Assembly: GCA_050329575.1 (NCBI GenBank)
Contig: JBHJOP010000062.1
Location: 1 to 20,434 of the forward strand
Direction: 5' to 3'
Length of the DNA: 20,434 bases
DNA from: JAUXFS01 sp050329575
GTDB taxonomy: Bacteria; Pseudomonadota; Alphaproteobacteria; Rhodospirillales; Defluviicoccaceae
This document shows positions 8,235 through 14,543 of the stretch, piece by piece. The translations under genes were made by a program, and so were the position numbers. The notes below the pieces were generated by a model. It was given only the letters and a program-made list of their open reading frames with translations. It was not told where the DNA came from and ran no database searches. Each line of letters opens with the position of its first letter. Positions within the stretch are counted from its first letter, which is position 1.

Positions 8235-8322
8235 TGTTGTTTCGTCTGTATTGCCACTGCGAGCACCGTTATAAGCTGAGAGTCGGTCATTCAAGAGCCG
8301 CCCGGAAAACAAGGAATACGCA

Positions 8323-8883
8323 TTGAACACCCGCGATATGGTCTATGTCGCCCTGTTCGCCGCCGTCATCGCGGTGCTGGGGCTGTTTCCGCCGATCGTG
8401 CTGCCGCTGGTCGGGGTGCCGATCACCGCCCAGTCGATGGGGGTGATGATCGCCGGCTCGGTGCTGGGCGCCCGGCGCGGCGGCCTCGCGGTGCTCCTGT
8501 TCCTGGTGCTGGTCGCGGCCGGCGTGCCGATCCTCGCCGGCGGGCGCGGCGGATTCGGCGTGCTGCTCGGGCCCGGCGGCGGCTTCCTGTTCAGCTGGCC
8601 GATCGCCGCGTTCCTGATCGGGCTGATGGTGGAGCGCGCGTGGCGGCGACTGAACATGGCCGTCGCCTTCCTGATCAACGTCGCGGGCGGCATCCTGTTC
8701 GTCTACGCCTGCGGCATCCCGTGGCTGGCGGTGGTCGCCGAGATCGGCCTCGGCAAGGCCCTGGTCGGCTCGCTCGGCTTCGTCCCCGGCGATCTCGTCA
8801 AGGCGGCCGTCGCCGCCACCGTCGCCGTCACCCTGAAGCGGGCCTACCCGCTCATCGAGGCCCGCCGCCCCGCCGCCGAGTGA
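8323..8883 (+). CDS. bioY: Biotin-binding S component BioY
   Basis: The substrate-binding membrane protein of the biotin transporter, 186 residues and about six TM helices. Family blocks are visible: VYVALFAAVIAVLGLFPPI at the start, PITAQSMGVMIAGSVLGARRG, and the glycine-rich GGRGGFGVLLGPGGGFLFSW that lines the biotin site. The end LGFVPGDLVKAAVAATVAV is also characteristic. I chose a TTG start at 8323 because AAGGA sits 7 nt upstream; an ATG at 8338 is the alternative and would remove only five residues. BioY can work alone or with BioMN; here all three are adjacent. Confidence 0.92.
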   Translation: MNTRDMVYVALFAAVIAVLGLFPPIVLPLVGVPITAQSMGVMIAGSVLGARRGGLAVLLFLVLVAAGVPILAGGRGGFGVLLGPGGGFLFSWPIAAFLIGLMVERAWRRLNMAVAFLINVAGGILFVYACGIPWLAVVAEIGLGKALVGSLGFVPGDLVKAAVAATVAVTLKRAYPLIEARRPAAE

Positions 8884-8899
8884 GCCCGCGCTCACTCTG

Positions 8900-8946
8900 T
8901 CGGCCCGGCCGGCCACGCTCCGGGCCGATCACCCGGGGCCCGTTTT
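8900..8946 (+). terminator. Terminator after bioY
   Basis: Two mutually exclusive hairpins follow bioY by 16 nt. TCGGCCCGG (8900-8908) pairs with CCGGGCCGA (8920-8928). CGGGCC (8921-8926) pairs with GGCCCG (8937-8942), which is directly followed by TTTT (8943-8946). The second has the stem-then-T-run form of an intrinsic terminator. Confidence 0.6.
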
Positions 8947-9102
8947 GACAAGCCCCAAGTGGCCGTGAGGGAGGGCGGAAACCCGAGAGATGCGTCTCGT
9001 GTCCACGGAACCCCGTGAGGGATTTTCTACCGGCACACGCCATACCTCGCTGTGCTGCGTCCATCATTCGTCTCTCGTTTGGGAACATGGTTCAGCCGGC
9101 GA

Positions 9103-9315
9103 ATGAAATACCGCGTGACGATCGAACAGGACGAAGATGGCGTCTATGTTGCGGAAGCGCCCGCGTTGCCGGGCTGTCTTTCCCAGGGCGTGACTCGGGA
9201 CGACGCGCTGCAAAACATCCGGGAAGCCATTGCCGTCTACCTCGAGAGCCTGAAAGCCCACGACGAGCCTGTCCCGCCACCGATCGACGAAGAGGTCGTC
9301 GAGGTCGCCGAGTGA
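9103..9315 (+). CDS. hicB: HicB family antitoxin
   Basis: A 70-residue HicB-like protein: MKYRVTIEQDEDGVYVAEAP, then LPGCLSQGVTRDDALQNIREA and IAVYLESL. This is the compact partial RNase-H-like fold of HicB without an added DNA-binding domain. It would normally bind and silence the HicA mRNA interferase. The start chosen is the ATG before KYRVTIEQ; an upstream ATG in frame at 9052 adds 17 residues with no family match. Its stop overlaps the GTG of the hicA remnant by 4 bp. The order here is hicB before hicA, which occurs in many chromosomal pairs. Confidence 0.85.
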   Translation: MKYRVTIEQDEDGVYVAEAPALPGCLSQGVTRDDALQNIREAIAVYLESLKAHDEPVPPPIDEEVVEVAE

Positions 9316-9455
9316 CCGTCCTGCCCAGGGTTTCCGGCAGGGAAGTGGTCGCCGCACTCGCAAAAATCGGCGACGCGAGGGATCGACAGAAAGGCAGTCA
9401 CATCGTGCTGAGGCGGACGGCGCATCCCCATCGTCGCCCTTGTGTAGTCCCCCTT
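9312..9455 (+). pseudogene. hicA: HicA toxin gene, 3' end replaced (probable pseudogene)
   Basis: From a GTG at 9312, overlapping the hicB stop, the frame reads VLPRVSGREVVAALAKIG, then RQKGSHIVLRR and a VVPL block. This is the N-terminal three quarters of a HicA double-stranded-RNA-binding-like toxin, including the catalytic histidine (H30 in GSH). A normal HicA continues after VVPL with a conserved helix of the type ELxxGTLRxILRxAGL. Here that is absent, and the frame runs on through Pro/Arg-rich, unrelated sequence to a stop at 9761. The usual Phe after the helix-1 Gly is Asp (KIGDARDR), a further sign of decay. The end given is where homology stops. A functional toxin is unlikely, though expression of a 149-residue chimera cannot be excluded. 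Confidence 0.7.
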
Positions 9456-9465
9456 TGTTTGGGGG
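9449..9465. repeat. Hairpin at the hicA homology breakpoint
   Basis: CCCCC (9449-9453), TTTGTTT loop, GGGGG (9461-9465). It begins exactly in the VVPL codons where HicA similarity ends, so it may mark a junction. Confidence 0.5.
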
Positions 9466-9564
9466 TGATCCTCAACCATCCACACCGGCCATGCCCCAAT
9501 CCCCCATCGCATCGAAACCCAACAAAACCGCCGCTCGTCTCCCCGCGGTTTCCTCCCCTGAGGC

Positions 9565-9625
9565 GTCTCCGACACCCGCCACCCGTGCCTGCCCCAACTG
9601 CGGCGCCGCGGCGGGTGTCCGAGAC
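9565..9625. repeat. 16-bp inverted repeat with 29-nt spacer
   Basis: GTCTCCGACACCCGCC (9565-9580) matches the reverse complement of GGCGGGTGTCCGAGAC (9610-9625) at 15 of 16 positions. The spacer ends in a perfect 10-bp palindrome, GCGGCGCCGC (9600-9609). The element could form a large cruciform or RNA hairpin. Function is unknown. Confidence 0.6.
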
Positions 9626-9695
9626 CCGTCGACGAAAGTACCAGTTCGATATGCTCCGACGTTCGCCCTCGCTTGACCCACCGGCGTCGATATGG

Positions 9696-9709
9696 AGGAA
9701 CATGTTCCT
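9696..9709. repeat. Perfect palindrome AGGAACATGTTCCT
   Basis: A perfect 14-bp dyad. It has the shape of a repressor operator, but its half-site spacing does not match the alphaproteobacterial LexA box (GTTC-N7-GTTC). It shares GGAAC/GTTCC with the inverted repeat 35 bp downstream. Confidence 0.5.
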
Positions 9710-9743
9710 TGATTTCCGGCCGGGCGTGATGTATGGTCGGCTT

Positions 9744-9769
9744 TTGTTCCATTCGGAATGATGGAACAA
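9744..9769. repeat. Inverted repeat TTGTTCCAT / ATGGAACAA
   Basis: TTGTTCCAT (9744-9752) and ATGGAACAA (9761-9769) form a perfect 9-bp stem with an 8-nt loop. An alternative inner stem, CATTC/GAATG, overlaps. It is a candidate binding site related to the preceding palindrome. Confidence 0.5.
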
Positions 9770-9858
9770 GTGTGCGTATCGGGGGGAAGATGCCGGATGA
9801 CAGGGATCGGATGGCCGCGACCGAGGGGTGTTGAGAATGTGTCGCATTCCCGGGAAAA

Positions 9859-9909
9859 TGACGACTTTTGACGACTTTCTGACGACTTCTGACGACTTCT
9901 GACGATTGC
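9859..9909. repeat. Tandem TGACGACTTC repeat, about 10-bp period
   Basis: TGACGA begins at 9859, 9869, 9880, 9890 and 9900. The first four units read TGACGACTTT, TGACGACTTTC, TGACGACTTC and TGACGACTTC, and the fifth diverges after TGACGATT. The period is one helical turn, so all copies face the same side of the DNA. Units are contiguous with no spacers. Confidence 0.85.
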
Positions 9910-10033
9910 CTCCCGGCCGCCGCGCCGCCGGCGCGATGGAAACGCGCTTCGAATCAATGGCTTGCGGGTCGCTGCGCAACCGCAACGAAGGGCTTTCGAA
10001 AACCGTTCAGAATCAAGTCGTTAGCGGCGATTC

Positions 10034-10063
10034 TGACGACGAATGACGATTTTTGACGATGAT
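10034..10063. repeat. Second TGACGA array, exact 10-bp period
   Basis: TGACGA begins at 10034, 10044 and 10054, with varying last four bases (CGAA, TTTT, TGAT). A single inverted TGACGAC copy lies at 10124-10130. The conserved half of the unit is the same as in the array about 130 bp upstream, while the variable half differs. Confidence 0.8.
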
Positions 10064-10179
10064 CGCGACGTCCGTTCGGTTTCGTTGTTTTGCAACGGCT
10101 TGCGCGATTCCTGCGGCGGTGGCGTCGTCAGTCTTGCCCTTGGGCGGCGTGGGGGTGTTCGCGCCGCGCCCCGCCGGCG

Positions 10180-10992
10180 TCAGTGACCGCCGCCGAGATA
10201 GAGCAGATCGACCAGATAGATGACGATCTCGACCATGATCAGGATGACGATGTACCACTCGACGCGCAGGCTGCGCTTGGCGTTGAGCAGGCCGAGCGAC
10301 GTGGTCGCGGTCTGCGCGATCAGATCGAGCTTGCGCCCGAGGGCGCGGTCGCGGTCCGGCAACTCGTATTCCTCGGCGAGGCGCAGATGAAGGCGCTCGA
10401 GATCCGGGCGATCCCAGAGCACGTCCGGCTTCTCGACCACCTCGACGCGACCGACCATCCGCTGCTGGGTGAGCAGCACGTCGCCGATCAGATCGAGCAG
10501 GTTGCCGACCGAGGCCGGTCCCCGGCCCGTTCGCCGCAAGCGGCGGGCGACCGGTTCGATGCGGTCGAACACCCGCGCGACGCGCTCCTCGTAGTAGGCG
10601 AGCACGACGCTCTTCGCCAGCACGTCGGCGATCACCTGCAGATGCGCCTCGGTGACGCGTTTCAGGTGGATGCACCCCGACACGTCGATGCGCTCCGTCC
10701 CTTCGGAAGCGACGCGGATCTCCGACTCCTCGCTCTCGGGGACCTCGTGGGGATTGTCGAGAGCGCTCCTGAGGTTGTCGAGAAAGGCGATCTCCTCCAC
10801 CGGCTGGACACCGAACATGATCGCGGCGCCGTAGCGGAACAGGACCGCGACGCCGCGTTCGCCGGCGGCAACCAGCAGCGGCGTCTCGGCGCGGCGATCC
10901 ATCTTCTGCAGGCCGCGCAGGTCGAGGCGGTCGCCGACCAGGAGGGCATGAATCCCGACCCGGGTCCACGCGCTGAGGCGGGCCTCGATCAT
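10180..10992 (-). CDS. RMD1/YagE (DUF155) family protein with C-terminal TM anchor
   Basis: A 270-residue protein of the DUF155 family, related to yeast Rmd1 and human RMND1. Typical features are the small N-terminal domain with a phase-switched hydrophobic core (GVAVLFRYGAAIMFGV), then VLAKSVVLAYYEERVARVFD. A long helical region (RPDLERLHLRLAEEYELPDRD-type block, then LNAKRSLRVEWYIV) precedes a single C-terminal TM at about residues 243-265. The family is well conserved from bacteria to mitochondria. The eukaryotic members support mitochondrial translation, and the bacterial role is unclear. It is transcribed divergently from cfa across a 221-bp GC-rich region. No T-rich terminator is seen downstream. 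Confidence 0.85.
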   Translation of the reverse strand: MIEARLSAWTRVGIHALLVGDRLDLRGLQKMDRRAETPLLVAAGERGVAVLFRYGAAIMFGVQPVEEIAFLDNLRSALDNPHEVPESEESEIRVASEGTERIDVSGCIHLKRVTEAHLQVIADVLAKSVVLAYYEERVARVFDRIEPVARRLRRTGRGPASVGNLLDLIGDVLLTQQRMVGRVEVVEKPDVLWDRPDLERLHLRLAEEYELPDRDRALGRKLDLIAQTATTSLGLLNAKRSLRVEWYIVILIMVEIVIYLVDLLYLGGGH

Positions 10993-11011
10993 TCGCTCCC
11001 TCGATCCATCA

Positions 11012-11043
11012 ACCCATCCGACCGGCGACCCATCCGACCGGCG
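11012..11043. repeat. Two-copy tandem repeat of ACCCATCCGACCGGCG
   Basis: Two exact 16-bp copies lie in tandem in the region between the DUF155 gene and cfa, 20 bp upstream of the DUF155 start. This could be a slippage product or a paired binding site. Confidence 0.6.
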
Positions 11044-11213
11044 ACCCCGCCGCCGGGGTCCCGAGACGGGTCTCTCTTACCACCGGCGGCGGCCGGGGGG
11101 CCACCGCCATCTGCCGGACCGACGAACCGACGGGCCGCCGCCGGTCGCCGGCAGGCGTTGAGCGGCGCGGACGGCGGTGGTACCCTCGGGACCCGAGACG
11201 CGGGGAGTGAGGC

Positions 11214-12470
11214 ATGCGGTTCGCCCGATTGCTGGCGCGGATCATCACCGAGGGCGAATTGACCCTCGTCGATGCCGCCGGCGTGACGCACCGGATGGGA
11301 CGTGCCGGCGGCCGACCGGCGGTGACCGTGCGCCTGCGCGATCGCTCCCTCCACCGCAGGCTGCTGCTCGATCCGCGGCTGGCGGTCGGCGAGGCCTACA
11401 TGGAGGGCAGCCTGACCGTGGAAGCGGGCTCGCTCGCCGACTTCCTCGAGCTCCTCTGCCGCAATCTGGGCGACGGGACCGCCGGCGCGATCGACCGCTG
11501 GATCGGCAGGGCGAGAATGGCGTGGCGGCACCTCACCCAGCTCAACACCCCGCGCCAAGCCCGACGCAACGTCGCTCACCACTACGACCTGACGGGCGCC
11601 CTCTACGACCTGTTCCTCGATCGGGACCGGCAGTACTCGTGCGCCTACTTCCTCGATCCGGACGACGGCCTCGATCGCGCCCAGATGCTGAAGAAGCGCC
11701 ACATCGCCGCGAAGCTGCTGCTGGACCCGGGAATGAAGGTGCTCGACATCGGCTCGGGATGGGGCGGCCTCGCCCTCTCGCTCGCCGATTGGGCGGACGT
11801 CGAGGTCACCGGGATCACCCTGTCGGAGGAACAGCGCGGCGCTTCCACCGCCCGCGCCGAGGAGCGGGGGCTCGCCGGGCGGGTGCAATTCGTTCTGCGC
11901 GACTACCGCGACCAGACCGGCCCGTTCGACCGGATCGTCTCGGTCGGCATGCTGGAGCACGTCGGCGCACCGAACTACCGCACCTTCTTCGGCAAGGTCG
12001 CGGACTGCCTCGCGGACGACGGGGTTGCGCTGATCCACACCATCTCGCATCGCGACGGCCCCTATCCGACCAATCCGTGGCTGAGCAAGTACATCTTCCC
12101 GGGCGGCTATTCGCCGTCGCTGTCGGAGCTGCTGCCGGCGATCGAGCGGGCCGGCCTGTGGGTCACCGACGTCGAGATCCTGCGCCTGCACTACGCCGAG
12201 ACGTTGCGGCGATGGCGGCAGCGGTTCCTCTCCAACTGGGACGCGGCGGCGACGCTGTACGACGAGCGCTTCTGTCGGATGTGGGAATTCTACCTCGCCG
12301 GCTGCGAGATGGCGTTTCGCCACCAGGGCCACATGGTCGCGCAGATCCAGCTCGCGAAGTCGGTCGATGCCGTTCCGCTGACGCGCGACTACATCGCCGC
12401 GTGGGAAGACCGGTTCCCGCTGGAGACGGACGTCTTCGCCGCGCACGGACGCAAGTCCGGCCGTCGCTGA
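11214..12470 (+). CDS. cfa: Cyclopropane-fatty-acyl-phospholipid synthase
   Basis: A SAM-dependent methyltransferase of 418 residues that converts cis-unsaturated acyl chains in membrane phospholipids to cyclopropane chains, acting at the inner membrane face. It has an N-terminal lipid-binding domain, then NVAHHYDLTGALYDLFLD and YSCAYF, with the conserved cysteine at about 143. SAM-binding motif I is VLDIGSGWGG (176-185), followed by TGITLSEEQ. Also present are SVGMLEHVG, the catalytic-site glutamate region, and HTISHRDGPYPTNPWLSKYIFPGGY. The C-terminal domain is complete. GGGGAG precedes the ATG at a good distance. The product could instead be a methylated fatty acid in some homologues, but the length and motifs fit CFA synthase. 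Confidence 0.92.
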   Translation: MRFARLLARIITEGELTLVDAAGVTHRMGRAGGRPAVTVRLRDRSLHRRLLLDPRLAVGEAYMEGSLTVEAGSLADFLELLCRNLGDGTAGAIDRWIGRARMAWRHLTQLNTPRQARRNVAHHYDLTGALYDLFLDRDRQYSCAYFLDPDDGLDRAQMLKKRHIAAKLLLDPGMKVLDIGSGWGGLALSLADWADVEVTGITLSEEQRGASTARAEERGLAGRVQFVLRDYRDQTGPFDRIVSVGMLEHVGAPNYRTFFGKVADCLADDGVALIHTISHRDGPYPTNPWLSKYIFPGGYSPSLSELLPAIERAGLWVTDVEILRLHYAETLRRWRQRFLSNWDAAATLYDERFCRMWEFYLAGCEMAFRHQGHMVAQIQLAKSVDAVPLTRDYIAAWEDRFPLETDVFAAHGRKSGRR

Positions 12471-12515
12471 CCGGCGCGGCGCCGTCACCGGTCGGCGGTG
12501 CGGGGGTCAGGGGCA

Positions 12516-12544
12516 TTGAAATCGTGACACAAAACTTGCATCAT
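12516..12544 (+). promoter_or_regulatory. Candidate promoter of the ferritin-like gene
   Basis: TTGAAA (12516-12521), a 17-nt spacer and CATCAT (12539-12544) lie in an AT-richer stretch between cfa and the next gene. This would give a leader of about 55 nt and independent expression from cfa. Confidence 0.4.
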
Positions 12545-12607
12545 CCGCCTCCGCGGCGTGGGAACTCCGAAAATGGCAGATTTATCAATGCTTTTCGCGA
12601 TTGCGGG

Positions 12608-13414
12608 ATGGTGACGATGCGATGGACGATGGATGACATTGGCTGGGAGTCCTTCGACGGATCGAAGGTGGATCCGACGATTCTCGCCGTCGTCAAGGCC
12701 GCCGCGCTGGTCGAACGCAACTCGGCCGACTACGCCTCCTACCTCTGCTCCGTCTTCCCCGACGACGCCGACTTCCAGGAGGCGGCCCGGGCCTGGGCGG
12801 ACGAGGAGATCCAGCACGGCGAGGCACTCGGGCGCTGGGCGGGCATCGCCGATCCCGGCTTCGATTTCCGCGCCAGCTTCCGGCGGTTCACCGACGGCTA
12901 CCGCATTCCGCAGCCGGTCGCCGGTTCGGTCCGCGGGTCGCGCTGCGGCGAGCTGATCGCCCGCTGCGTCGTCGAGACCGGCACCAGCTCGATGTACTCG
13001 GCGCTGCGCGACGCCACCGACGAGCCGGTCCTGAAGAGCATCTGCCACAAGATCGCCAGCGACGAGTTCAGGCACTACAAGCTGTTCTACGGTCACCTGC
13101 GACACTACCTGGAACAGGAACGCCCGGGACTCCTGCGCCGGCTGGCGGTCGCCTTCGGCCGCTTTCGCGAGATCGAGGACGACGAGCTGTCCTACGCCTA
13201 CTACTGCGCCAACCTCGCCGAGCGCCGCTACGACCGCAGGCGGGCCGGCAACGCCTATTTCAGCGGCGCGTTCGGCTGCTATCGCCCGCACCACGTCGAG
13301 CGCGCCGTCGGGATGATCCTGAAGGCGGTCGGGCTCAGCCCGCAAGGCACACTCGGCCGGCTCACGACCCGGATCGCCTGGCGCTACCTGCAACGCCAGG
13401 TCCGGGCCGCCTGA
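12608..13414 (+). CDS. Ferritin-like di-iron protein
   Basis: A 268-residue protein with a four-helix-bundle di-iron site. Ligand candidates are E36, the E67-x-x-H70 pair in DEEIQHG, E123 in VVETGTSSMYS, and E153-x-x-H156 in SDEFRHYKLFY. That is two ExxH motifs plus two single glutamates, as in rubrerythrin/ferritin-like and fatty-acid desaturase-type proteins. No rubredoxin domain is present. A basic C-terminal extension of about 90 residues (YDRRRAGNAYFSGAFG to the end) lies outside the core bundle. The start is uncertain among ATGs at 12608, 12617 and 12629, none with a strong ribosome binding site. It lies 137 bp after cfa. The activity (peroxidase, oxygenase or iron storage) is not determined. 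Confidence 0.75.
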   Translation: MVTMRWTMDDIGWESFDGSKVDPTILAVVKAAALVERNSADYASYLCSVFPDDADFQEAARAWADEEIQHGEALGRWAGIADPGFDFRASFRRFTDGYRIPQPVAGSVRGSRCGELIARCVVETGTSSMYSALRDATDEPVLKSICHKIASDEFRHYKLFYGHLRHYLEQERPGLLRRLAVAFGRFREIEDDELSYAYYCANLAERRYDRRRAGNAYFSGAFGCYRPHHVERAVGMILKAVGLSPQGTLGRLTTRIAWRYLQRQVRAA

Positions 13415-13459
13415 TCGGGGGCACGATCGCGGCGCCGGATGGGGGCGGCGCGGCGGGGG

Positions 13460-14350
13460 TCAGCCGGTCGCGCCCAGCCAGCCGGACAGATCGCGACCGG
13501 TGCGGCGCGTGAGGGCCTCGATGTCGCTCGCGTAGACCGAGGCCAGCCGCGCCCGGTCCCGATCGGTCATCGACGGATAGCGGGACCGCTCGATGAACAG
13601 GGCATCCCTGACCTTGGCGCGTCGCGACTTCGGCACCACCTTGCTCAGATACGGAAGGTAGTACTTCCGGTTCTTGTACAGGACGGCGAACAGGCCGCCG
13701 CGGAGCCGTCCCCCGGTGTTGGCCGAGAAGTCGATCTCGCGCGCGGGAATCGTCCCCTCGACCCCGATGAACATCAGAATCTCGTCGAGCAGGCTCACCT
13801 TATTCCGCACGAGATCGTCATAGAACAACACTCTCGTCTGACCATCCCGGAAGACGGAATCGTATCTTGCGAGCTGCGTCGCATAGCGTCCGACCTCGAC
13901 ATAGCCGAAGCTCCGGTCCCGGCCGGTGATTTCGGCGTCGATCGCTTCCGAGAAGCTGCGATGCTCGAGGCCCTGCTGAACGCACATCACGTAATGCGAG
14001 AGACATCGCTCGATGGGATTGCGCAGGACCGCGATGATCTTCGCGTCCGGCACCCTGTCGGCGATCCGCTGCGCGGCCGACTCGCACCACAGGTTGGAGA
14101 CGCTGAAGTCGCCGACCAACTGGTCGTCGCCGGCGTCGCGGAACAGGTCCCGATACCGGCTCTCGCTCGCAATCGAACTCGAGATCAACAACCGTCGCTG
14201 CCGGCAGGAGTCGCAGACGAAGAAATGAGGCTCCTTCGGCTTCGGGACGAAGACGTTCGGATGCTTGCCGAGGTAATTGTAGAGGGAACTCGTCCCGGCC
14301 TTCATGGCCCCGACCAGAAAGAAGTCGGGCCATCTTCGGTCTCTCGTCAT
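13460..14350 (-). CDS. PAPS-dependent sulfotransferase
   Basis: A 296-residue cytoplasmic sulfotransferase of the heparan-sulfate/NodH-like family. The 5'-phosphosulfate loop is FFLVGAMKAGTSSLYNYL (glycine-rich loop about residues 14-22). The 3'-phosphate site is VLRNPIERCLSHY (from R110). The segment HPNVFVPKPKEPHFF is typical of bacterial members, and the middle CDSCRQ pair of cysteines is less usual. I start at the ATG of MTRDRRWPDFF because a GGGA/GGA motif precedes it. A further in-frame ATG at 14392 would add 14 Gly/Ala/Arg-rich residues. The acceptor (polysaccharide, lipid or peptide) is unknown. Neighbours give no glycan pathway. Confidence 0.85.
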   Translation of the reverse strand: MTRDRRWPDFFLVGAMKAGTSSLYNYLGKHPNVFVPKPKEPHFFVCDSCRQRRLLISSSIASESRYRDLFRDAGDDQLVGDFSVSNLWCESAAQRIADRVPDAKIIAVLRNPIERCLSHYVMCVQQGLEHRSFSEAIDAEITGRDRSFGYVEVGRYATQLARYDSVFRDGQTRVLFYDDLVRNKVSLLDEILMFIGVEGTIPAREIDFSANTGGRLRGGLFAVLYKNRKYYLPYLSKVVPKSRRAKVRDALFIERSRYPSMTDRDRARLASVYASDIEALTRRTGRDLSGWLGATG

Positions 14351-14455
14351 CGCATCCGGTCCCGCCGTCCGTGCGACCCCGCCGGCCGTCATCCGACGCC
14401 GGAGAGCATCCTACGGGAGGTCCTTTGCGAACGCATTAACACCGCGCCCGGGTCT

Positions 14456-14507
14456 CCTCTCGGCCGGATGAGCTCGGCCGGAGGCGATCAGGCGCGCGGC
14501 CGAGAGG
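14456..14507 (-). terminator. Hairpin after meaB, possible terminator
   Basis: CCTCTCGGCCG (14456-14466) and CGGCCGAGAGG (14497-14507) form a perfect 11-bp stem with a 30-nt loop that repeats CTCGGCCGGA. It lies 37 bp beyond the meaB stop. There is no T-run, so if it ends the mut operon transcript it would need help from Rho. Confidence 0.4.
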
Positions 14508-14543
14508 GCGACGGCGCCGCCGGGCGGGTGCCCTCGCTCGGCC

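Larger units (their letters stand above)
9456..10179. other. Repeat-rich interval without a credible gene
   Basis: This stretch of over 700 bases has open frames on both strands, but they are Arg/Ser/Pro-rich, lack ribosome binding sites and show no family blocks, so I call none. It holds a 16-bp inverted repeat, a 14-bp palindrome, a 9-bp stem inverted repeat and two arrays of TGACGA (listed separately). It also holds a small CGTTG/CAACG hairpin at 10083-10097. Base composition is lower in GC than the flanks from about 9640 to 10100. Confidence 0.6.

Noticed and set aside
8235..8322. BioR operator or sigma-70 promoter before bioY
   Set aside because: A single TTATAA half-site and a TATAAG hexamer occur, but no full TTATNNATAA dyad and no -35 at proper spacing.
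9696..9769. LexA (SOS) boxes
   Set aside because: The alphaproteobacterial box is the direct repeat GTTC-N7-GTTC. These dyads have inverted half-sites with other spacing, and no SOS gene is adjacent.
9398..9985. Minus-strand ORF of 195 codons across the dyads and TGACGA array
   Set aside because: Ser/Arg/Gly-rich translation produced by the repeats themselves; overlaps the hicA remnant and lacks a start signal.
9859..10063. CRISPR array
   Set aside because: Units are 10 bp and contiguous, with no unique spacers of 30 bp or so and no cas genes.
12471..12510. Terminator after cfa
   Set aside because: Several GC-rich complementary words (CGGCGC/GCGCCG) exist, but the loop would be one base and no T-run follows.
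11177..12607. N-terminal extension of the ferritin-like protein across cfa
   Set aside because: The frame is open but lies over cfa in a different phase and encodes Arg/Pro-rich noise; homology-like features begin only near 12630.
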